Shown in pieces: positions 1 to 7,032 of a stretch of 11,673 nt of DNA. The stretch covers positions 1 through 11,673 of the forward strand of contig JACZUZ010000017.1 in assembly GCA_022572905.1 (NCBI GenBank), in the 5' to 3' direction. Within the stretch, counting starts at the first letter, position 1. Each line of letters starts with the position of its first letter. A program made the translations under genes and the position numbers. The stretch comes from Candidatus Zixiibacteriota bacterium. Its GTDB lineage: Bacteria; Zixibacteria; MSB-5A5; GN15; JACZUZ01. Under the pieces are notes generated by a model, which saw nothing but the letters and a program-made list of their open reading frames with translations, did not search any database and had not been told where the DNA came from.

Positions 1-3000
1 CCCGATGAAAGCTCCTCGATAACTTTTTCCATTTCCTTGGCCATTGCGTCGAGGTCGCCCAGAAGTTCCTGTCTGTTTCCGAATTCAGCTTGAAGTTCCT
101 TAAGGGACTTGCGAATGCCTTCTTGCCGACCGGCCAACTCTCGTAGTTTTTCCGCTTCGCCTGGACTGAGTGATGGCTTCCCACTGTTCCCGGGATTTTC
201 GCACGACCCTTTCGAGTCTCTGTTTAGTTTTTTCTGTTGCTCGCTCAGTTTTTCCATTTTTTGTTTGCCATTGTCGCACTGAGCGGCCGAGTTGCATTGC
301 TTTTGTTGATCCATGCTCTCCAGAAGTTGCAAGGCAATATCATTTAGCTTCGAAACTGCGTCGCGCTGATTGGACGCTGCGACAGAGCCGCGAGTTTCAT
401 TCATTCGCTCAACCGCATTGTCCATGCTACCCAGAGCGTCTTTGATTGTCGTGCGCCACTCTGATGACAAGAACGGATTCTGCTTGCTCAATTTCATTAA
501 GCGTTGTCCAAATCCGGTAACCGCCTCCATTAGAGTCATTTGTTCTCCGGCTAGCTCACGCAAAGCGGTTGATCGCGGTCCTAGAGCTCCCGTTTCATCG
601 TACATACGCTCCTGATCCCGAGACAGATAGTTGGCGTCGTTAATGACTCTTCGAAGCGCCGCGTTCATCTTATCGGATTGATCCCCACTCATGGCCTGCT
701 GTTTTTCGCGCATCTTGTCGAGCATCGCCTGAAGTTTCGACTCGGCGGACTCCCCGCTTTCGGTTGAACTTTCTTTGTTCTCGCTGCGCAGGCTGGATGA
801 CATATCCTCCATGTCCTCGCCTGCGTCTGAATCCAGCGCGGCGTCGGCGAAATCCTTCGCATCTTGGGAGTTACTCAAGTCGGTATCCTGAAGTTCATCC
901 AGAAATTCACCGGCCTGCTTTTTCAAATTGTCGAGGGCTTTCTGAAGGTTGTCCTCTTCATCGGCGAGTCCCGGCAATTTTTCCACTGGGCTTTCTGAGG
1001 TCCTGTCATTATTCGCCATCTGGCGATCAAGTATTTCCTTGGCCGCCTCGACCATTGAATTAATCATCTGCTCGAGTTTCATTTGTTCAAGCAAACTCAA
1101 CGTACGATCAAGCCGCTCAATCATTTCTTCCATGCTCTCCTCGAACTCGTCCATTGCGTTCTGGAGTTCTTCCGGGTCCATACTCTTGAGCGCTTCTTCC
1201 AATTTTTTCTGCGCGTCCAACATTTCCTGTGTGGCTACTTCGCTGTAGAGTTCTTGAATGCGTTTGAGCTTCTCAATCATTTCCTGAGTCATTAACCGGT
1301 CATTTTCCTGCCGGGAAATCGCTTCTTCCATCTGTTTGGCCAGATTATCCAGCTGAACGGAAAATTCCTGACTCTTGTTGAGAAGATCCTCGAGCGACTT
1401 CTTCTTTTGCCAATCCATTTTTTTCTCGGTTATCTCCGCCTGAAGCTTGCGACTGGCGTCTTTGAAACGTTCGAGAAGTTGTTTCTCGTTCTCAAGTAGC
1501 TCGCGCGTGTCTTCTATTCGCTCTTCGGATTCGCCACTGAGTTCGGCGATCAATTCATCAATCGATGGTAGGCGTGCGTAAAATACGGGCGACTTTCCGA
1601 TTTTCGGACCGTTGATATTATCGTTATCCTGAACTTCGAGATAGTACGAGACAAAGTCGCCTGGTTCAAGTCCCAATTTCCCGACATTCCAGGAAAATTC
1701 GATATCACCTTCGGTTTTGATATTGTCTGAGAAATGTAGAATAACAACACTTTCTTCGCTCTCACCGCGACTTGATTTGATGTGATATTTCAGGGCCAGA
1801 GAACTGAACCCGAAATCATCGGAAATGTGAACCAGAAGCGGAATCAACATTGACTCGTCCAGATCGATATCTGTTCCGGGATTGATTACCGTCACCTGAG
1901 GATTTTCGTCGGGGATAGCGGTAACGTAGTACTCGATCGGATCGGGATTTTCCTCTCCGAGTTCGTCTGTCAAACGAACTACATAACTGCGCGACTCATC
2001 AACGACCAGATCAGTCTTCAGGCTCCTGCCGGATACGTTTAGCGATACAATATCGCCATTCTGAAATTCCAGCTGGGCAATGCTTAAGTCTGTGTTGGTT
2101 TCGAATTTCAGACTGGCGCGACTGCCAACGAGCGCCGAAAATGAGCCGTCATTTTCGTCTATCTTGATTTGCGCTAAGCCCGTGTATTCCGGTGGTGAAA
2201 TTGCAATTGCAATATCTGTTACGCGTGGCAAATCGACAATCTCGATATGAACGGGTTCACTCTTTGCTCTGCCGACCTCCACATAGACTTCCAGTGATCG
2301 CTTAACTTCGCGCAAACGCGTGGTGAAAACCAATGAATTGTCAAATTCCGTTTCTGACACTCCCAATTTTGTCGAACTTAGTTTCGACGATGTTAGGTCT
2401 GACAGATCAATTTTTTCCTTGCGCCAGTTACCTTCGGAAAAGCGGTAATGAATTGTTGCGATCTTTGGAAACCCGCCGCCTTTTATAATTCCCCCAATTT
2501 CCAGATCGCGATACTTAATCGCCTTACCTGATTCGGGGAATGAAACGAGGCTGTATCCCAGAGGCGGGGCCACTTCTACAGTCGGTTGAGAATACACGTT
2601 CACGGCGTGCGTCACATATGACGGAAACACGAAAGCGACAATTGCGAAAACCGCAACTCCGGTAAGCGCTGGAAATAACGATTTTCTTAATTGCGATTTA
2701 TTAAGCGCATGGGACAAATTCAAATCTCTTGTCATCTCCAGAGTTTGTTTCGCGGTAAGATCAACAAGTTCAGGGCTGGTCCCGGGAGCTATTGAGTCGG
2801 GGCGGCTTGCGAATTGGGTGGCGGCTACCAGCCTTCCTTTTAGTTTGCCAAAAGCGCTCTCGAAATGCGCCGCCGTCGATTCAATATCTCCCTCGCGGAG
2901 AGGCGAACCGATCCAGCGCAGGAAAAGCGCCAGAAGCGCAACTCCGGCCAGACCGAGCGCTGATATTTTGAACCAGACCGCGAGAATCGCAGTCGAAGCC

Positions 3001-3143
3001 AGCAGTGTTAAAAGAAGAAACAACGCGATTGCGAATGTTAGGGTCTTAAGGGCGCCTCCGGCTGAATTGATTAGTCTTTGTCTCCAGAGAAGCTGGCTAA
3101 GTCTGGACAACAATCCCGAGATATTTTCCCATTGTGATTTCAT
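1..3143 (-). CDS. DUF4175-like large membrane-anchored coiled-coil protein (partial, C-terminus off the left edge)
   Basis: The reading frame is open from ATG at 3143 to the window edge, about 1047 codons, with no stop in the stretches I translated. The start follows an AGAGGA ribosome-binding site (3153-3158) with a 9-nt spacer. Residues about 32-57 and 59-77 form two hydrophobic segments, and a third lies near 154-174. Residues about 185-525 are beta-rich and extracytoplasmic-looking, with the motifs PPEYTGL (317-323) and SDDFGF (441-446) that I associate with DUF4175 family proteins. From about residue 528 to the edge the protein is almost all charged helix rich in Glu, Gln, Lys and Met, so a long coiled coil is likely, interrupted by a Ser/Asp/Glu-rich stretch. 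The role of the family is unknown. It lies directly downstream of a DUF4159 gene, and these families often occur with MoxR/BatA-type genes. Family assignment is by recalled motifs, not a search. Confidence 0.8.
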   Translation of the reverse strand, partial: MKSQWENISGLLSRLSQLLWRQRLINSAGGALKTLTFAIALFLLLTLLASTAILAVWFKISALGLAGVALLALFLRWIGSPLREGDIESTAAHFESAFGKLKGRLVAATQFASRPDSIAPGTSPELVDLTAKQTLEMTRDLNLSHALNKSQLRKSLFPALTGVAVFAIVAFVFPSYVTHAVNVYSQPTVEVAPPLGYSLVSFPESGKAIKYRDLEIGGIIKGGGFPKIATIHYRFSEGNWRKEKIDLSDLTSSKLSSTKLGVSETEFDNSLVFTTRLREVKRSLEVYVEVGRAKSEPVHIEIVDLPRVTDIAIAISPPEYTGLAQIKIDENDGSFSALVGSRASLKFETNTDLSIAQLEFQNGDIVSLNVSGRSLKTDLVVDESRSYVVRLTDELGEENPDPIEYYVTAIPDENPQVTVINPGTDIDLDESMLIPLLVHISDDFGFSSLALKYHIKSSRGESEESVVILHFSDNIKTEGDIEFSWNVGKLGLEPGDFVSYYLEVQDNDNINGPKIGKSPVFYARLPSIDELIAELSGESEERIEDTRELLENEKQLLERFKDASRKLQAEITEKKMDWQKKKSLEDLLNKSQEFSVQLDNLAKQMEEAISRQENDRLMTQEMIEKLKRIQELYSEVATQEMLDAQKKLEEALKSMDPEELQNAMDEFEESMEEMIERLDRTLSLLEQMKLEQMINSMVEAAKEILDRQMANNDRTSESPVEKLPGLADEEDNLQKALDNLKKQAGEFLDELQDTDLSNSQDAKDFADAALDSDAGEDMEDMSSSLRSENKESSTESGESAESKLQAMLDKMREKQQAMSGDQSDKMNAALRRVINDANYLSRDQERMYDETGALGPRSTALRELAGEQMTLMEAVTGFGQRLMKLSKQNPFLSSEWRTTIKDALGSMDNAVERMNETRGSVAASNQRDAVSKLNDIALQLLESMDQQKQCNSAAQCDNGKQKMEKLSEQQKKLNRDSKGSCENPGNSGKPSLSPGEAEKLRELAGRQEGIRKSLKELQAEFGNRQELLGDLDAMAKEMEKVIEELSS

Positions 3144-3152
3144 CTTATCTGA

Positions 3153-3158
3153 TCCTCT
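3153..3158 (-). promoter_or_regulatory. Ribosome-binding site of the DUF4175-like gene
   Basis: AGAGGA on the minus strand ends 9 nt before the ATG at 3143. It is the main support for choosing this start, since this frame is not bounded by a stop inside the window. Confidence 0.65.
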
Positions 3159-3257
3159 AATATTCGTCTGGCTGTGATTTCTATCTATCGCCTGTCATTC
3201 TGTTCTGTACAACGCTTGATTGTTTTTTTCAGTTCAATATTCGTCTTAAATATTCGG
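3159..3257 (-). repeat. Three AATATTCG copies in the DUF4159-DUF4175 intergenic gap
   Basis: The 132-bp gap between the two genes holds AATATTCGTCT at 3159-3169 and again at 3236-3246 (11 bp identical), plus a shorter copy AATATTCGG at 3249-3257. The first copy lies next to the ribosome-binding site of the downstream gene. No clear terminator or promoter was seen in the gap, so the two genes are probably co-transcribed. The repeats could be protein- or RNA-binding sites or simple chance in AT-rich DNA. Confidence 0.45.
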
Positions 3258-3267
3258 TTCTATCGCG

Positions 3268-3291
3268 TCAATGAGTCAATGAGTCAATGAG
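3268..3291. repeat. Tandem repeat, three perfect copies of an 8-bp unit
   Basis: TCAATGAG is present three times in a row at 3268-3275, 3276-3283 and 3284-3291. The array covers the last codons and the TGA stop of the DUF4159 gene on the minus strand. The frame uses the two copies nearest the gene to encode SLTH and the stop; the third copy lies just after it. Confidence 0.9.
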
Positions 3292-4124
3292 TACGCCAGG
3301 AGGTTTACGCCCATTTGTAGCGCCTGGTGACGTTTCTCGGGAGGGTCGTTGTGCGTTTGAGGGTCTTCCCAGCCGTCACCAATATCTGACTCCACCAGAA
3401 AGTACACAGCCACACGGTCGCCGATAATTATCGCATAGCCCTGCGGAGGAGCGTTGTCATGCTCGTGGATCTTTGGAGGTCCGTTGGGAAAGTCGTAATA
3501 ACTGTGATATATGTCATGACCGAATGGCAATTCAACCAACTCACGATCCGGAAACAAATTAGCTAGTTCTGAGCGTACGCTGGCTGCCATTCCGTATGAG
3601 TCGTTTATGAACAAAAATCCGCCCGCGTTTAGATAAGAGCGCAAACGATCACGATCTGATTCGCTGAAACGCATTGTTCCATGCCCAGTGGAGAATAAGA
3701 ACGGATGATCAAATAACTCCGGGTCGGAGATCATCACCTTGCTTTCAATTGTATCAACCATCCAACCGGTTTCGTCGCGAATAAAGGTCAGAAGATTTGG
3801 CAGAGCGGATGTGCCCCAGTACCAATCGCCGCCGCCGGTATAATGCAGACGCGCTATCGAAACAGCCGCAGGATGGAGAGCTGAGACGCTCATTCCCGGG
3901 GCGAAGCTCAAGACTCTGGCTTCTTGAGGAATAACTCTCTGGGACTGCGCTCTCTGGGGATAGGCTCTGGATATCGAAAGCGCCCAGATAAGAAACGCCA
4001 GCAATGCGAAGAACAGCCAATAACGCCGTCTGTCCAGAGCGCGCGTTTTCACTCTCTTGGGCGTGATTGTGATTTGTCGGGGACGAGGATTCATAGGGAG
4101 TTCAGCGAAAAGTTTCTTATCCAT
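3276..4124 (-). CDS. DUF4159 domain-containing membrane-anchored protein
   Basis: This 282-residue protein has a basic N-terminus, one hydrophobic segment at about 35-52 (membrane anchor or uncleaved signal) and a DUF4159-type domain from about residue 86 to the end. Motifs typical of that family as I know it are RLHYTGGGDWYWG (92-104), STGHG (145-149), GGFLFINDSYG (168-178), the HDIYHSYYDF stretch (203-212) and the GDRVAVYF strand with DIGDGWED after it (about 235-254). The fold is thought to resemble a glutamine-amidotransferase-like Rossmann domain, but no enzyme activity is known. The orientation implies the domain is outside the cytoplasm. The gene precedes the large DUF4175-like gene by 132 bp in the same direction. 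No strong ribosome-binding site precedes the ATG at 4124; residue 11 is a possible alternative Met, but it also lacks a clear site. The stop lies in an 8-bp tandem repeat. Confidence 0.85.
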   Translation of the reverse strand: MDKKLFAELPMNPRPRQITITPKRVKTRALDRRRYWLFFALLAFLIWALSISRAYPQRAQSQRVIPQEARVLSFAPGMSVSALHPAAVSIARLHYTGGGDWYWGTSALPNLLTFIRDETGWMVDTIESKVMISDPELFDHPFLFSTGHGTMRFSESDRDRLRSYLNAGGFLFINDSYGMAASVRSELANLFPDRELVELPFGHDIYHSYYDFPNGPPKIHEHDNAPPQGYAIIIGDRVAVYFLVESDIGDGWEDPQTHNDPPEKRHQALQMGVNLLAYSLTH

Positions 4125-4169
4125 ATTAGTATACTACCAAACCGCGACTTTGGCGCCGGAATAGGTAGA

Positions 4170-4210
4170 CTTTTTGTCTCTCATAGAGACACTTTTTCCC
4201 GAGGAAAAAG
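4170..4210 (-). promoter_or_regulatory. Tandem perfect hairpins in the leader of the DUF4159 operon
   Basis: Two inverted repeats lie back to back. GTCTCT (4176-4181) pairs with AGAGAC (4185-4190) across a 3-nt loop, and CTTTTTCC (4192-4199) pairs with GGAAAAAG (4203-4210) across a 3-nt loop. An extra CTTTTT at 4170-4175 could pair with the same GGAAAAAG, so alternative structures are possible. Read on the minus strand, they lie 46-86 nt upstream of the DUF4159 start and could form a structured leader. Read on the plus strand, the first hairpin followed by ACTTTTT resembles an intrinsic terminator, but there is no plus-strand gene upstream for it to serve. Confidence 0.55.
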
Positions 4211-4419
4211 AACCCCTTTGCTGCGACTAAAATACAGCCACATCGACAAGGTTTTCGGCTCGAGACGCGACCGAAACTAGCGCGACAAAGCAGAGTTAGG
4301 GCTGCGACGATCTCTGGTAAATGTAACCATCTGTCTTTCATGGTTTTAGCCTAAGAGTCCCTAGTGAAGTTTGCCGTATGTTATTAACTTCGCTTCTCCC
4401 ACGAACTCTCCGAAATTTG

Positions 4420-4425
4420 TATAAT
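4420..4425 (+). promoter_or_regulatory. Candidate -10 element for the vsr-methyltransferase pair
   Basis: TATAAT matches the sigma70 -10 consensus exactly and lies about 48 bp before the vsr start. No TTGACA-like hexamer is present at 16-18 bp spacing, so the promoter call rests on the -10 alone. Confidence 0.35.
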
Positions 4426-4472
4426 CATATTAGACGCACAGAAATATAGTTGTGAGCTAGCGAAAAACCGAT

Positions 4473-4985
4473 ATGCCCAAGAAAATACCCACGAGAAACT
4501 CCGCAAAAAGACTGCAAAAAGCTTCACTAGGGAGAGGAAAAACCAGCTTTCAACGCGCGCGCCGGCGTCCCCGGGAAGTTGTCAGGAAGGCCATGCGCGC
4601 AGTCAAGAGCCGCGACACAACACCGGAGATAATTTTAAGAAAAGCGCTCTGGGCTCGTGGGTATCGCTACCGGCTACATGACAAAACATTGCTCGGCAAA
4701 CCCGATTTGGTTTTGAAATCGCGAAAGGCAGTGGTATTCATTGATGGCGATTTCTGGCATGGCCGCCAATGGAAGAAACGCGGTTTTGATTCTCTGGAAG
4801 ACCAGATGGGCCGGGTCAGAAACTCTTCTTACTGGATTAAGAAGATCAAGCGAAACATGGAGCGAGACAAGACCAATCGAAGCGCTCTGCGCAAGCAGGG
4901 TTGGAAAGTTATCTGTGTCTGGGAAAGTGATCTGAAGAAAAACCCCGTTCGCGTCATAAACAAAGTTGTTTTGCTATTGGGATGA
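4473..4985 (+). CDS. vsr: Very short patch repair endonuclease, divergent zinc-less Vsr type
   Basis: Vsr enzymes nick DNA next to T:G mismatches that arise when methylated cytosine deaminates, so they usually accompany a C5 methyltransferase. This 170-residue protein has the expected core: SRDTTPE with E52, the KPDLV strand with D78, FIDGDFWHG with D91 and H96, YWIKKIKRNMERD (120-132) and a C-terminal GWKVICVWES strand (143-152). By alignment from memory to E. coli Vsr, E25, D51 and H69 have counterparts, H64 is replaced by Asp, and the zinc ligands C66, H71, C73 and C117 are all absent. About 40 extra Lys/Arg-rich residues precede the core. The next in-frame Met is M41, inside the conserved region, so the longer start is kept although no clear ribosome-binding site precedes it. 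The stop overlaps the methyltransferase start by 4 bp. Confidence 0.85.
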   Translation: MPKKIPTRNSAKRLQKASLGRGKTSFQRARRRPREVVRKAMRAVKSRDTTPEIILRKALWARGYRYRLHDKTLLGKPDLVLKSRKAVVFIDGDFWHGRQWKKRGFDSLEDQMGRVRNSSYWIKKIKRNMERDKTNRSALRKQGWKVICVWESDLKKNPVRVINKVVLLLG

Positions 4986-6016
4986 ATGGGAATAAGCTGA
5001 TGGCCAACAAGACACTAAAATTCGTTGATCTCTTTTGTGGAATCGGAGGATTCCATCTAGCTGTGAAGAGCGCCTCGCAAGAGTTGGGATTAGTTGAAGA
5101 ATGTGTCTGGGCCTGCGATATAGACAAATGGGCCAGAGAAACTTACTCAGCGAACTTCGGTATTCAACCGGCCGGGGACATAACCGAAGTGAATCCGAAA
5201 GACATACCGGATCATGATCTGCTCTGCGCGGGATTTCCATGCCAGCCATTTAGTGTTTTTGGCAAGATGCGCGGTTTCGAAGATACACGGGGCACTCTGT
5301 TTTTTGAGATTGCGCGGGCGCTGAAAAAAAAGAAACCCCGTTTCTTTATTCTGGAAAATGTCAAACAACTTGTTTCGCATCGCGGTGGAGAAACTCTCGC
5401 AATCATTCTCGAAACACTGTGCGGTCTGGGCTATAATTATCACAAACGGGTTCTCGATGCGCGGAATTTTGGTTTACCGCAGAAACGCGAGCGGGTGATT
5501 ATAGTGGGACAAAGAAAAGGATTCGGCGAATTTGAATTTGACTGGACGAAGGGTGAAAACGAAATGATCCCGCTGAGTGAGATAATTGAATCTAATCCGG
5601 CGGAGCGCTATAACGCCAGTGAACACATAAGAAAAGCCCGACAAGAAAAACTAAACGGAAACCTCCCGGTCGATCCCGGTCCTTTGATTTATCACGAAAA
5701 CAAATCTGGGAATATTTCGGTTGCCGCCTATGCCTGCGCGTTAAGAGCGGGCTCAAGTTACAATTATCTTCTGGTTGATGGAAAACGCCGCCTGACAGAA
5801 CGCGAAATGCTCAGGCTGCAGGGATTCCCGGATAGTTTCAAAATCACCGCGAGCTACACCCAAGTACGCCGACAAACCGGCAACGCAGTGCCGGTGAATA
5901 TGGTAGCTCCGGTAATAAAAGAGCTGCTACGCCCACTGACCGGCAAATTCGTAAAGACTGAATCAAAAAATAATACGCGCGAAATTACCAGCGTCAACGC
6001 GCATGCGCATATTTGA
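4982..6016 (+). CDS. DNA (cytosine-5-)-methyltransferase
   Basis: The enzyme transfers a methyl group from S-adenosylmethionine to C5 of cytosine in a specific DNA sequence. All major motifs are visible: motif I FVDLFCGIGGF (14-24), the acidic cofactor loop ACDID (44-48), motif IV GFPCQPFS with catalytic C87, motif VI ENV (125-127), motif VIII QKRER (167-171), motif IX REMLRLQGFP (274-283) and motif X GNAVPVN (300-306). The target-recognition region lies between motifs VIII and IX, about 175-265, and is short, as in HhaI-sized single-specificity enzymes. I cannot infer the target sequence. Its ATG overlaps the vsr stop (ATGA), so translation is probably coupled; Met7 (ATG at 5000) is an alternative start. 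No restriction enzyme gene follows: it converges with secF, 26 bp away. It could be an orphan methylase, or a restriction-modification pair if the Vsr-like protein acts as the nuclease. Confidence 0.95.
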   Translation: MNGNKLMANKTLKFVDLFCGIGGFHLAVKSASQELGLVEECVWACDIDKWARETYSANFGIQPAGDITEVNPKDIPDHDLLCAGFPCQPFSVFGKMRGFEDTRGTLFFEIARALKKKKPRFFILENVKQLVSHRGGETLAIILETLCGLGYNYHKRVLDARNFGLPQKRERVIIVGQRKGFGEFEFDWTKGENEMIPLSEIIESNPAERYNASEHIRKARQEKLNGNLPVDPGPLIYHENKSGNISVAAYACALRAGSSYNYLLVDGKRRLTEREMLRLQGFPDSFKITASYTQVRRQTGNAVPVNMVAPVIKELLRPLTGKFVKTESKNNTREITSVNAHAHI

Positions 6017-6056
6017 AGCGCTGTCTACTCACATAGCGTTGTCTATTTGAAGCGCT
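6010..6056. repeat. 13-bp direct repeat spanning the convergent ends of the methyltransferase and secF genes
   Basis: TATTTGAAGCGCT occurs at 6010-6022 and 6044-6056, separated by 21 bp. The first copy contains the methyltransferase stop codon; the second contains the last codons of secF and part of its stop (minus strand). The intervening sequence also repeats GTCT after AGCG[C/T]T. It could be a footprint of insertion of the vsr-methylase cassette or a local duplication. No convincing terminator is present in the 26-bp gap. Confidence 0.85.
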
Positions 6057-6969
6057 TTGGATATGCGGCTTCCCAGACGGCTATAATCGGACTGGCGACA
6101 AACATCGAACTGTATGTTCCTACGAAAACGCCAAGTATTAACGCCAGCGAGAAGTCATGGAGCACTTCGCCACCGAAGAAGAACAACACCACAACTACGA
6201 AGAGAACAGTCAACGAAGTATTGAGCGTTCTCGCCAAAGTTTCATTGATTGAGCGATTTATAGCCGGTACAAATTCAGCCTTGCGCCGAAATTTTCTCAA
6301 ATTCTCGCGTATTCGATCATAGATTACAACCGTGTCAGTAAGGGAATATCCCGCTACCGTCAAAAGCGCTGTAACAATAAGCAACGTAATTTCTATATCC
6401 AGTAAATAGAAAATTCCCAAAACCGCGAGCACATCGTGAAATGTCGCGATAGTGGCGGCTACACCGCCGCGAAAGTCAAAGCGTATGGCGATATAGATAA
6501 GAATTCCTATAACAGAACCAATTATGGCCCAGAAGGCGTCTTTGCGTAGCGATTTACCGACAGCCGGACCGATAGTATGTTCGGAGTCTTTGCGGAACGC
6601 GTTATCCGTAAATCCGCTCGCAATTGCCTTTTCAAGACTCTTTGCGGCCGAAAGACCATCTATGTCTTCGGTTTCCTTGATCCTGATCAGAAAAGAATTG
6701 GGTTTATCTCTATCCGTCAGCTCCTGAATTGATGATCCGGCAAATCCGGCTCCTGCGACGACTCCTCGCAAAGCCTCAATAGGAACCGGCTTTTCGAAAA
6801 CACCCTGAATCATAGTTCCCCCGACGAAATCGATCCCCATGTTGGCGCGATCAAGCGAGATCATCAGCATGGCGAATAATCCCAGCGCTACTAACGCGCC
6901 GGAGAATATGAACGAAAATTTTCGTTTACCTATGAAGTCTATGTTTGTGTCACCTACTATTCGAAACAT
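6043..6969 (-). CDS. secF: Protein translocase subunit SecF
   Basis: SecF forms the inner-membrane SecDF complex with SecD, which uses the proton gradient to help pull exported proteins through SecYEG. This 308-residue protein is of normal length. It has TM1 near 18-38, the conserved GIDFVGGT motif (45-52), a short P4-type periplasmic domain to about residue 140, IGPAVGKSLRKDA (133-145), then five membrane segments. These include RFDFRGG (163-169), ATFHDV (175-180) and the GYSLTDTVVIYDRIREN segment (207-223). The start is supported by AAAGGA at 6979-6984 with a 9-nt spacer. It lies 63 bp downstream of secD in the same direction, so the two are almost certainly co-transcribed. Its final codons lie in a 13-bp repeat shared with the end of the convergent methyltransferase gene. 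Confidence 0.97.
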   Translation of the reverse strand: MFRIVGDTNIDFIGKRKFSFIFSGALVALGLFAMLMISLDRANMGIDFVGGTMIQGVFEKPVPIEALRGVVAGAGFAGSSIQELTDRDKPNSFLIRIKETEDIDGLSAAKSLEKAIASGFTDNAFRKDSEHTIGPAVGKSLRKDAFWAIIGSVIGILIYIAIRFDFRGGVAATIATFHDVLAVLGIFYLLDIEITLLIVTALLTVAGYSLTDTVVIYDRIRENLRKFRRKAEFVPAINRSINETLARTLNTSLTVLFVVVVLFFFGGEVLHDFSLALILGVFVGTYSSMFVASPIIAVWEAAYPKRFK

Positions 6970-7032
6970 TTTTTGTTATCCTTTTGTATTCTTAACAATT
7001 TCCGGTCAGCGCATATTCAACCTACGCTATGA

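Larger units (their letters stand above)
4125..4472. other. Divergent intergenic region between the DUF4159 operon and the vsr cassette
   Basis: These 348 bp separate two oppositely directed transcription units and must hold both promoters. The left third carries two perfect hairpins (described separately). On the plus side a TATAAT hexamer lies at 4420-4425, but no good -35 partner is visible. On the minus side TATACT just before the DUF4159 ATG is -10-like, but it would give an almost leaderless transcript and has no recognisable -35. A 71-codon minus-strand frame (4126-4341) spans the hairpins and looks spurious. I see no RNA gene. Confidence 0.5.

Noticed and set aside
170..1295. Several plus-strand open frames opposite the large minus-strand gene
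   Set aside because: They overlap the continuous minus-strand coding frame, show low-complexity Ser/Arg/Cys composition expected of antisense frames, and have no family resemblance.
2818..3177. 119-codon plus-strand frame
   Set aside because: It is antisense to the N-terminal membrane segments of the DUF4175-like gene and has no recognisable features.
4126..4341. 71-codon minus-strand frame ending 1 bp before the DUF4159 start
   Set aside because: The tight spacing is attractive, but the frame runs through two perfect hairpins, has no ribosome-binding site and gives an Arg/Cys-rich sequence without known motifs. Probably leader sequence.
6017..6040. Short inverted repeat between the methyltransferase and secF (AGCGCT with AGCGTT) as a shared terminator
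   Set aside because: The stem is only 6 bp with a G-U pair and a 12-nt loop, and there is no T-tract on either strand.
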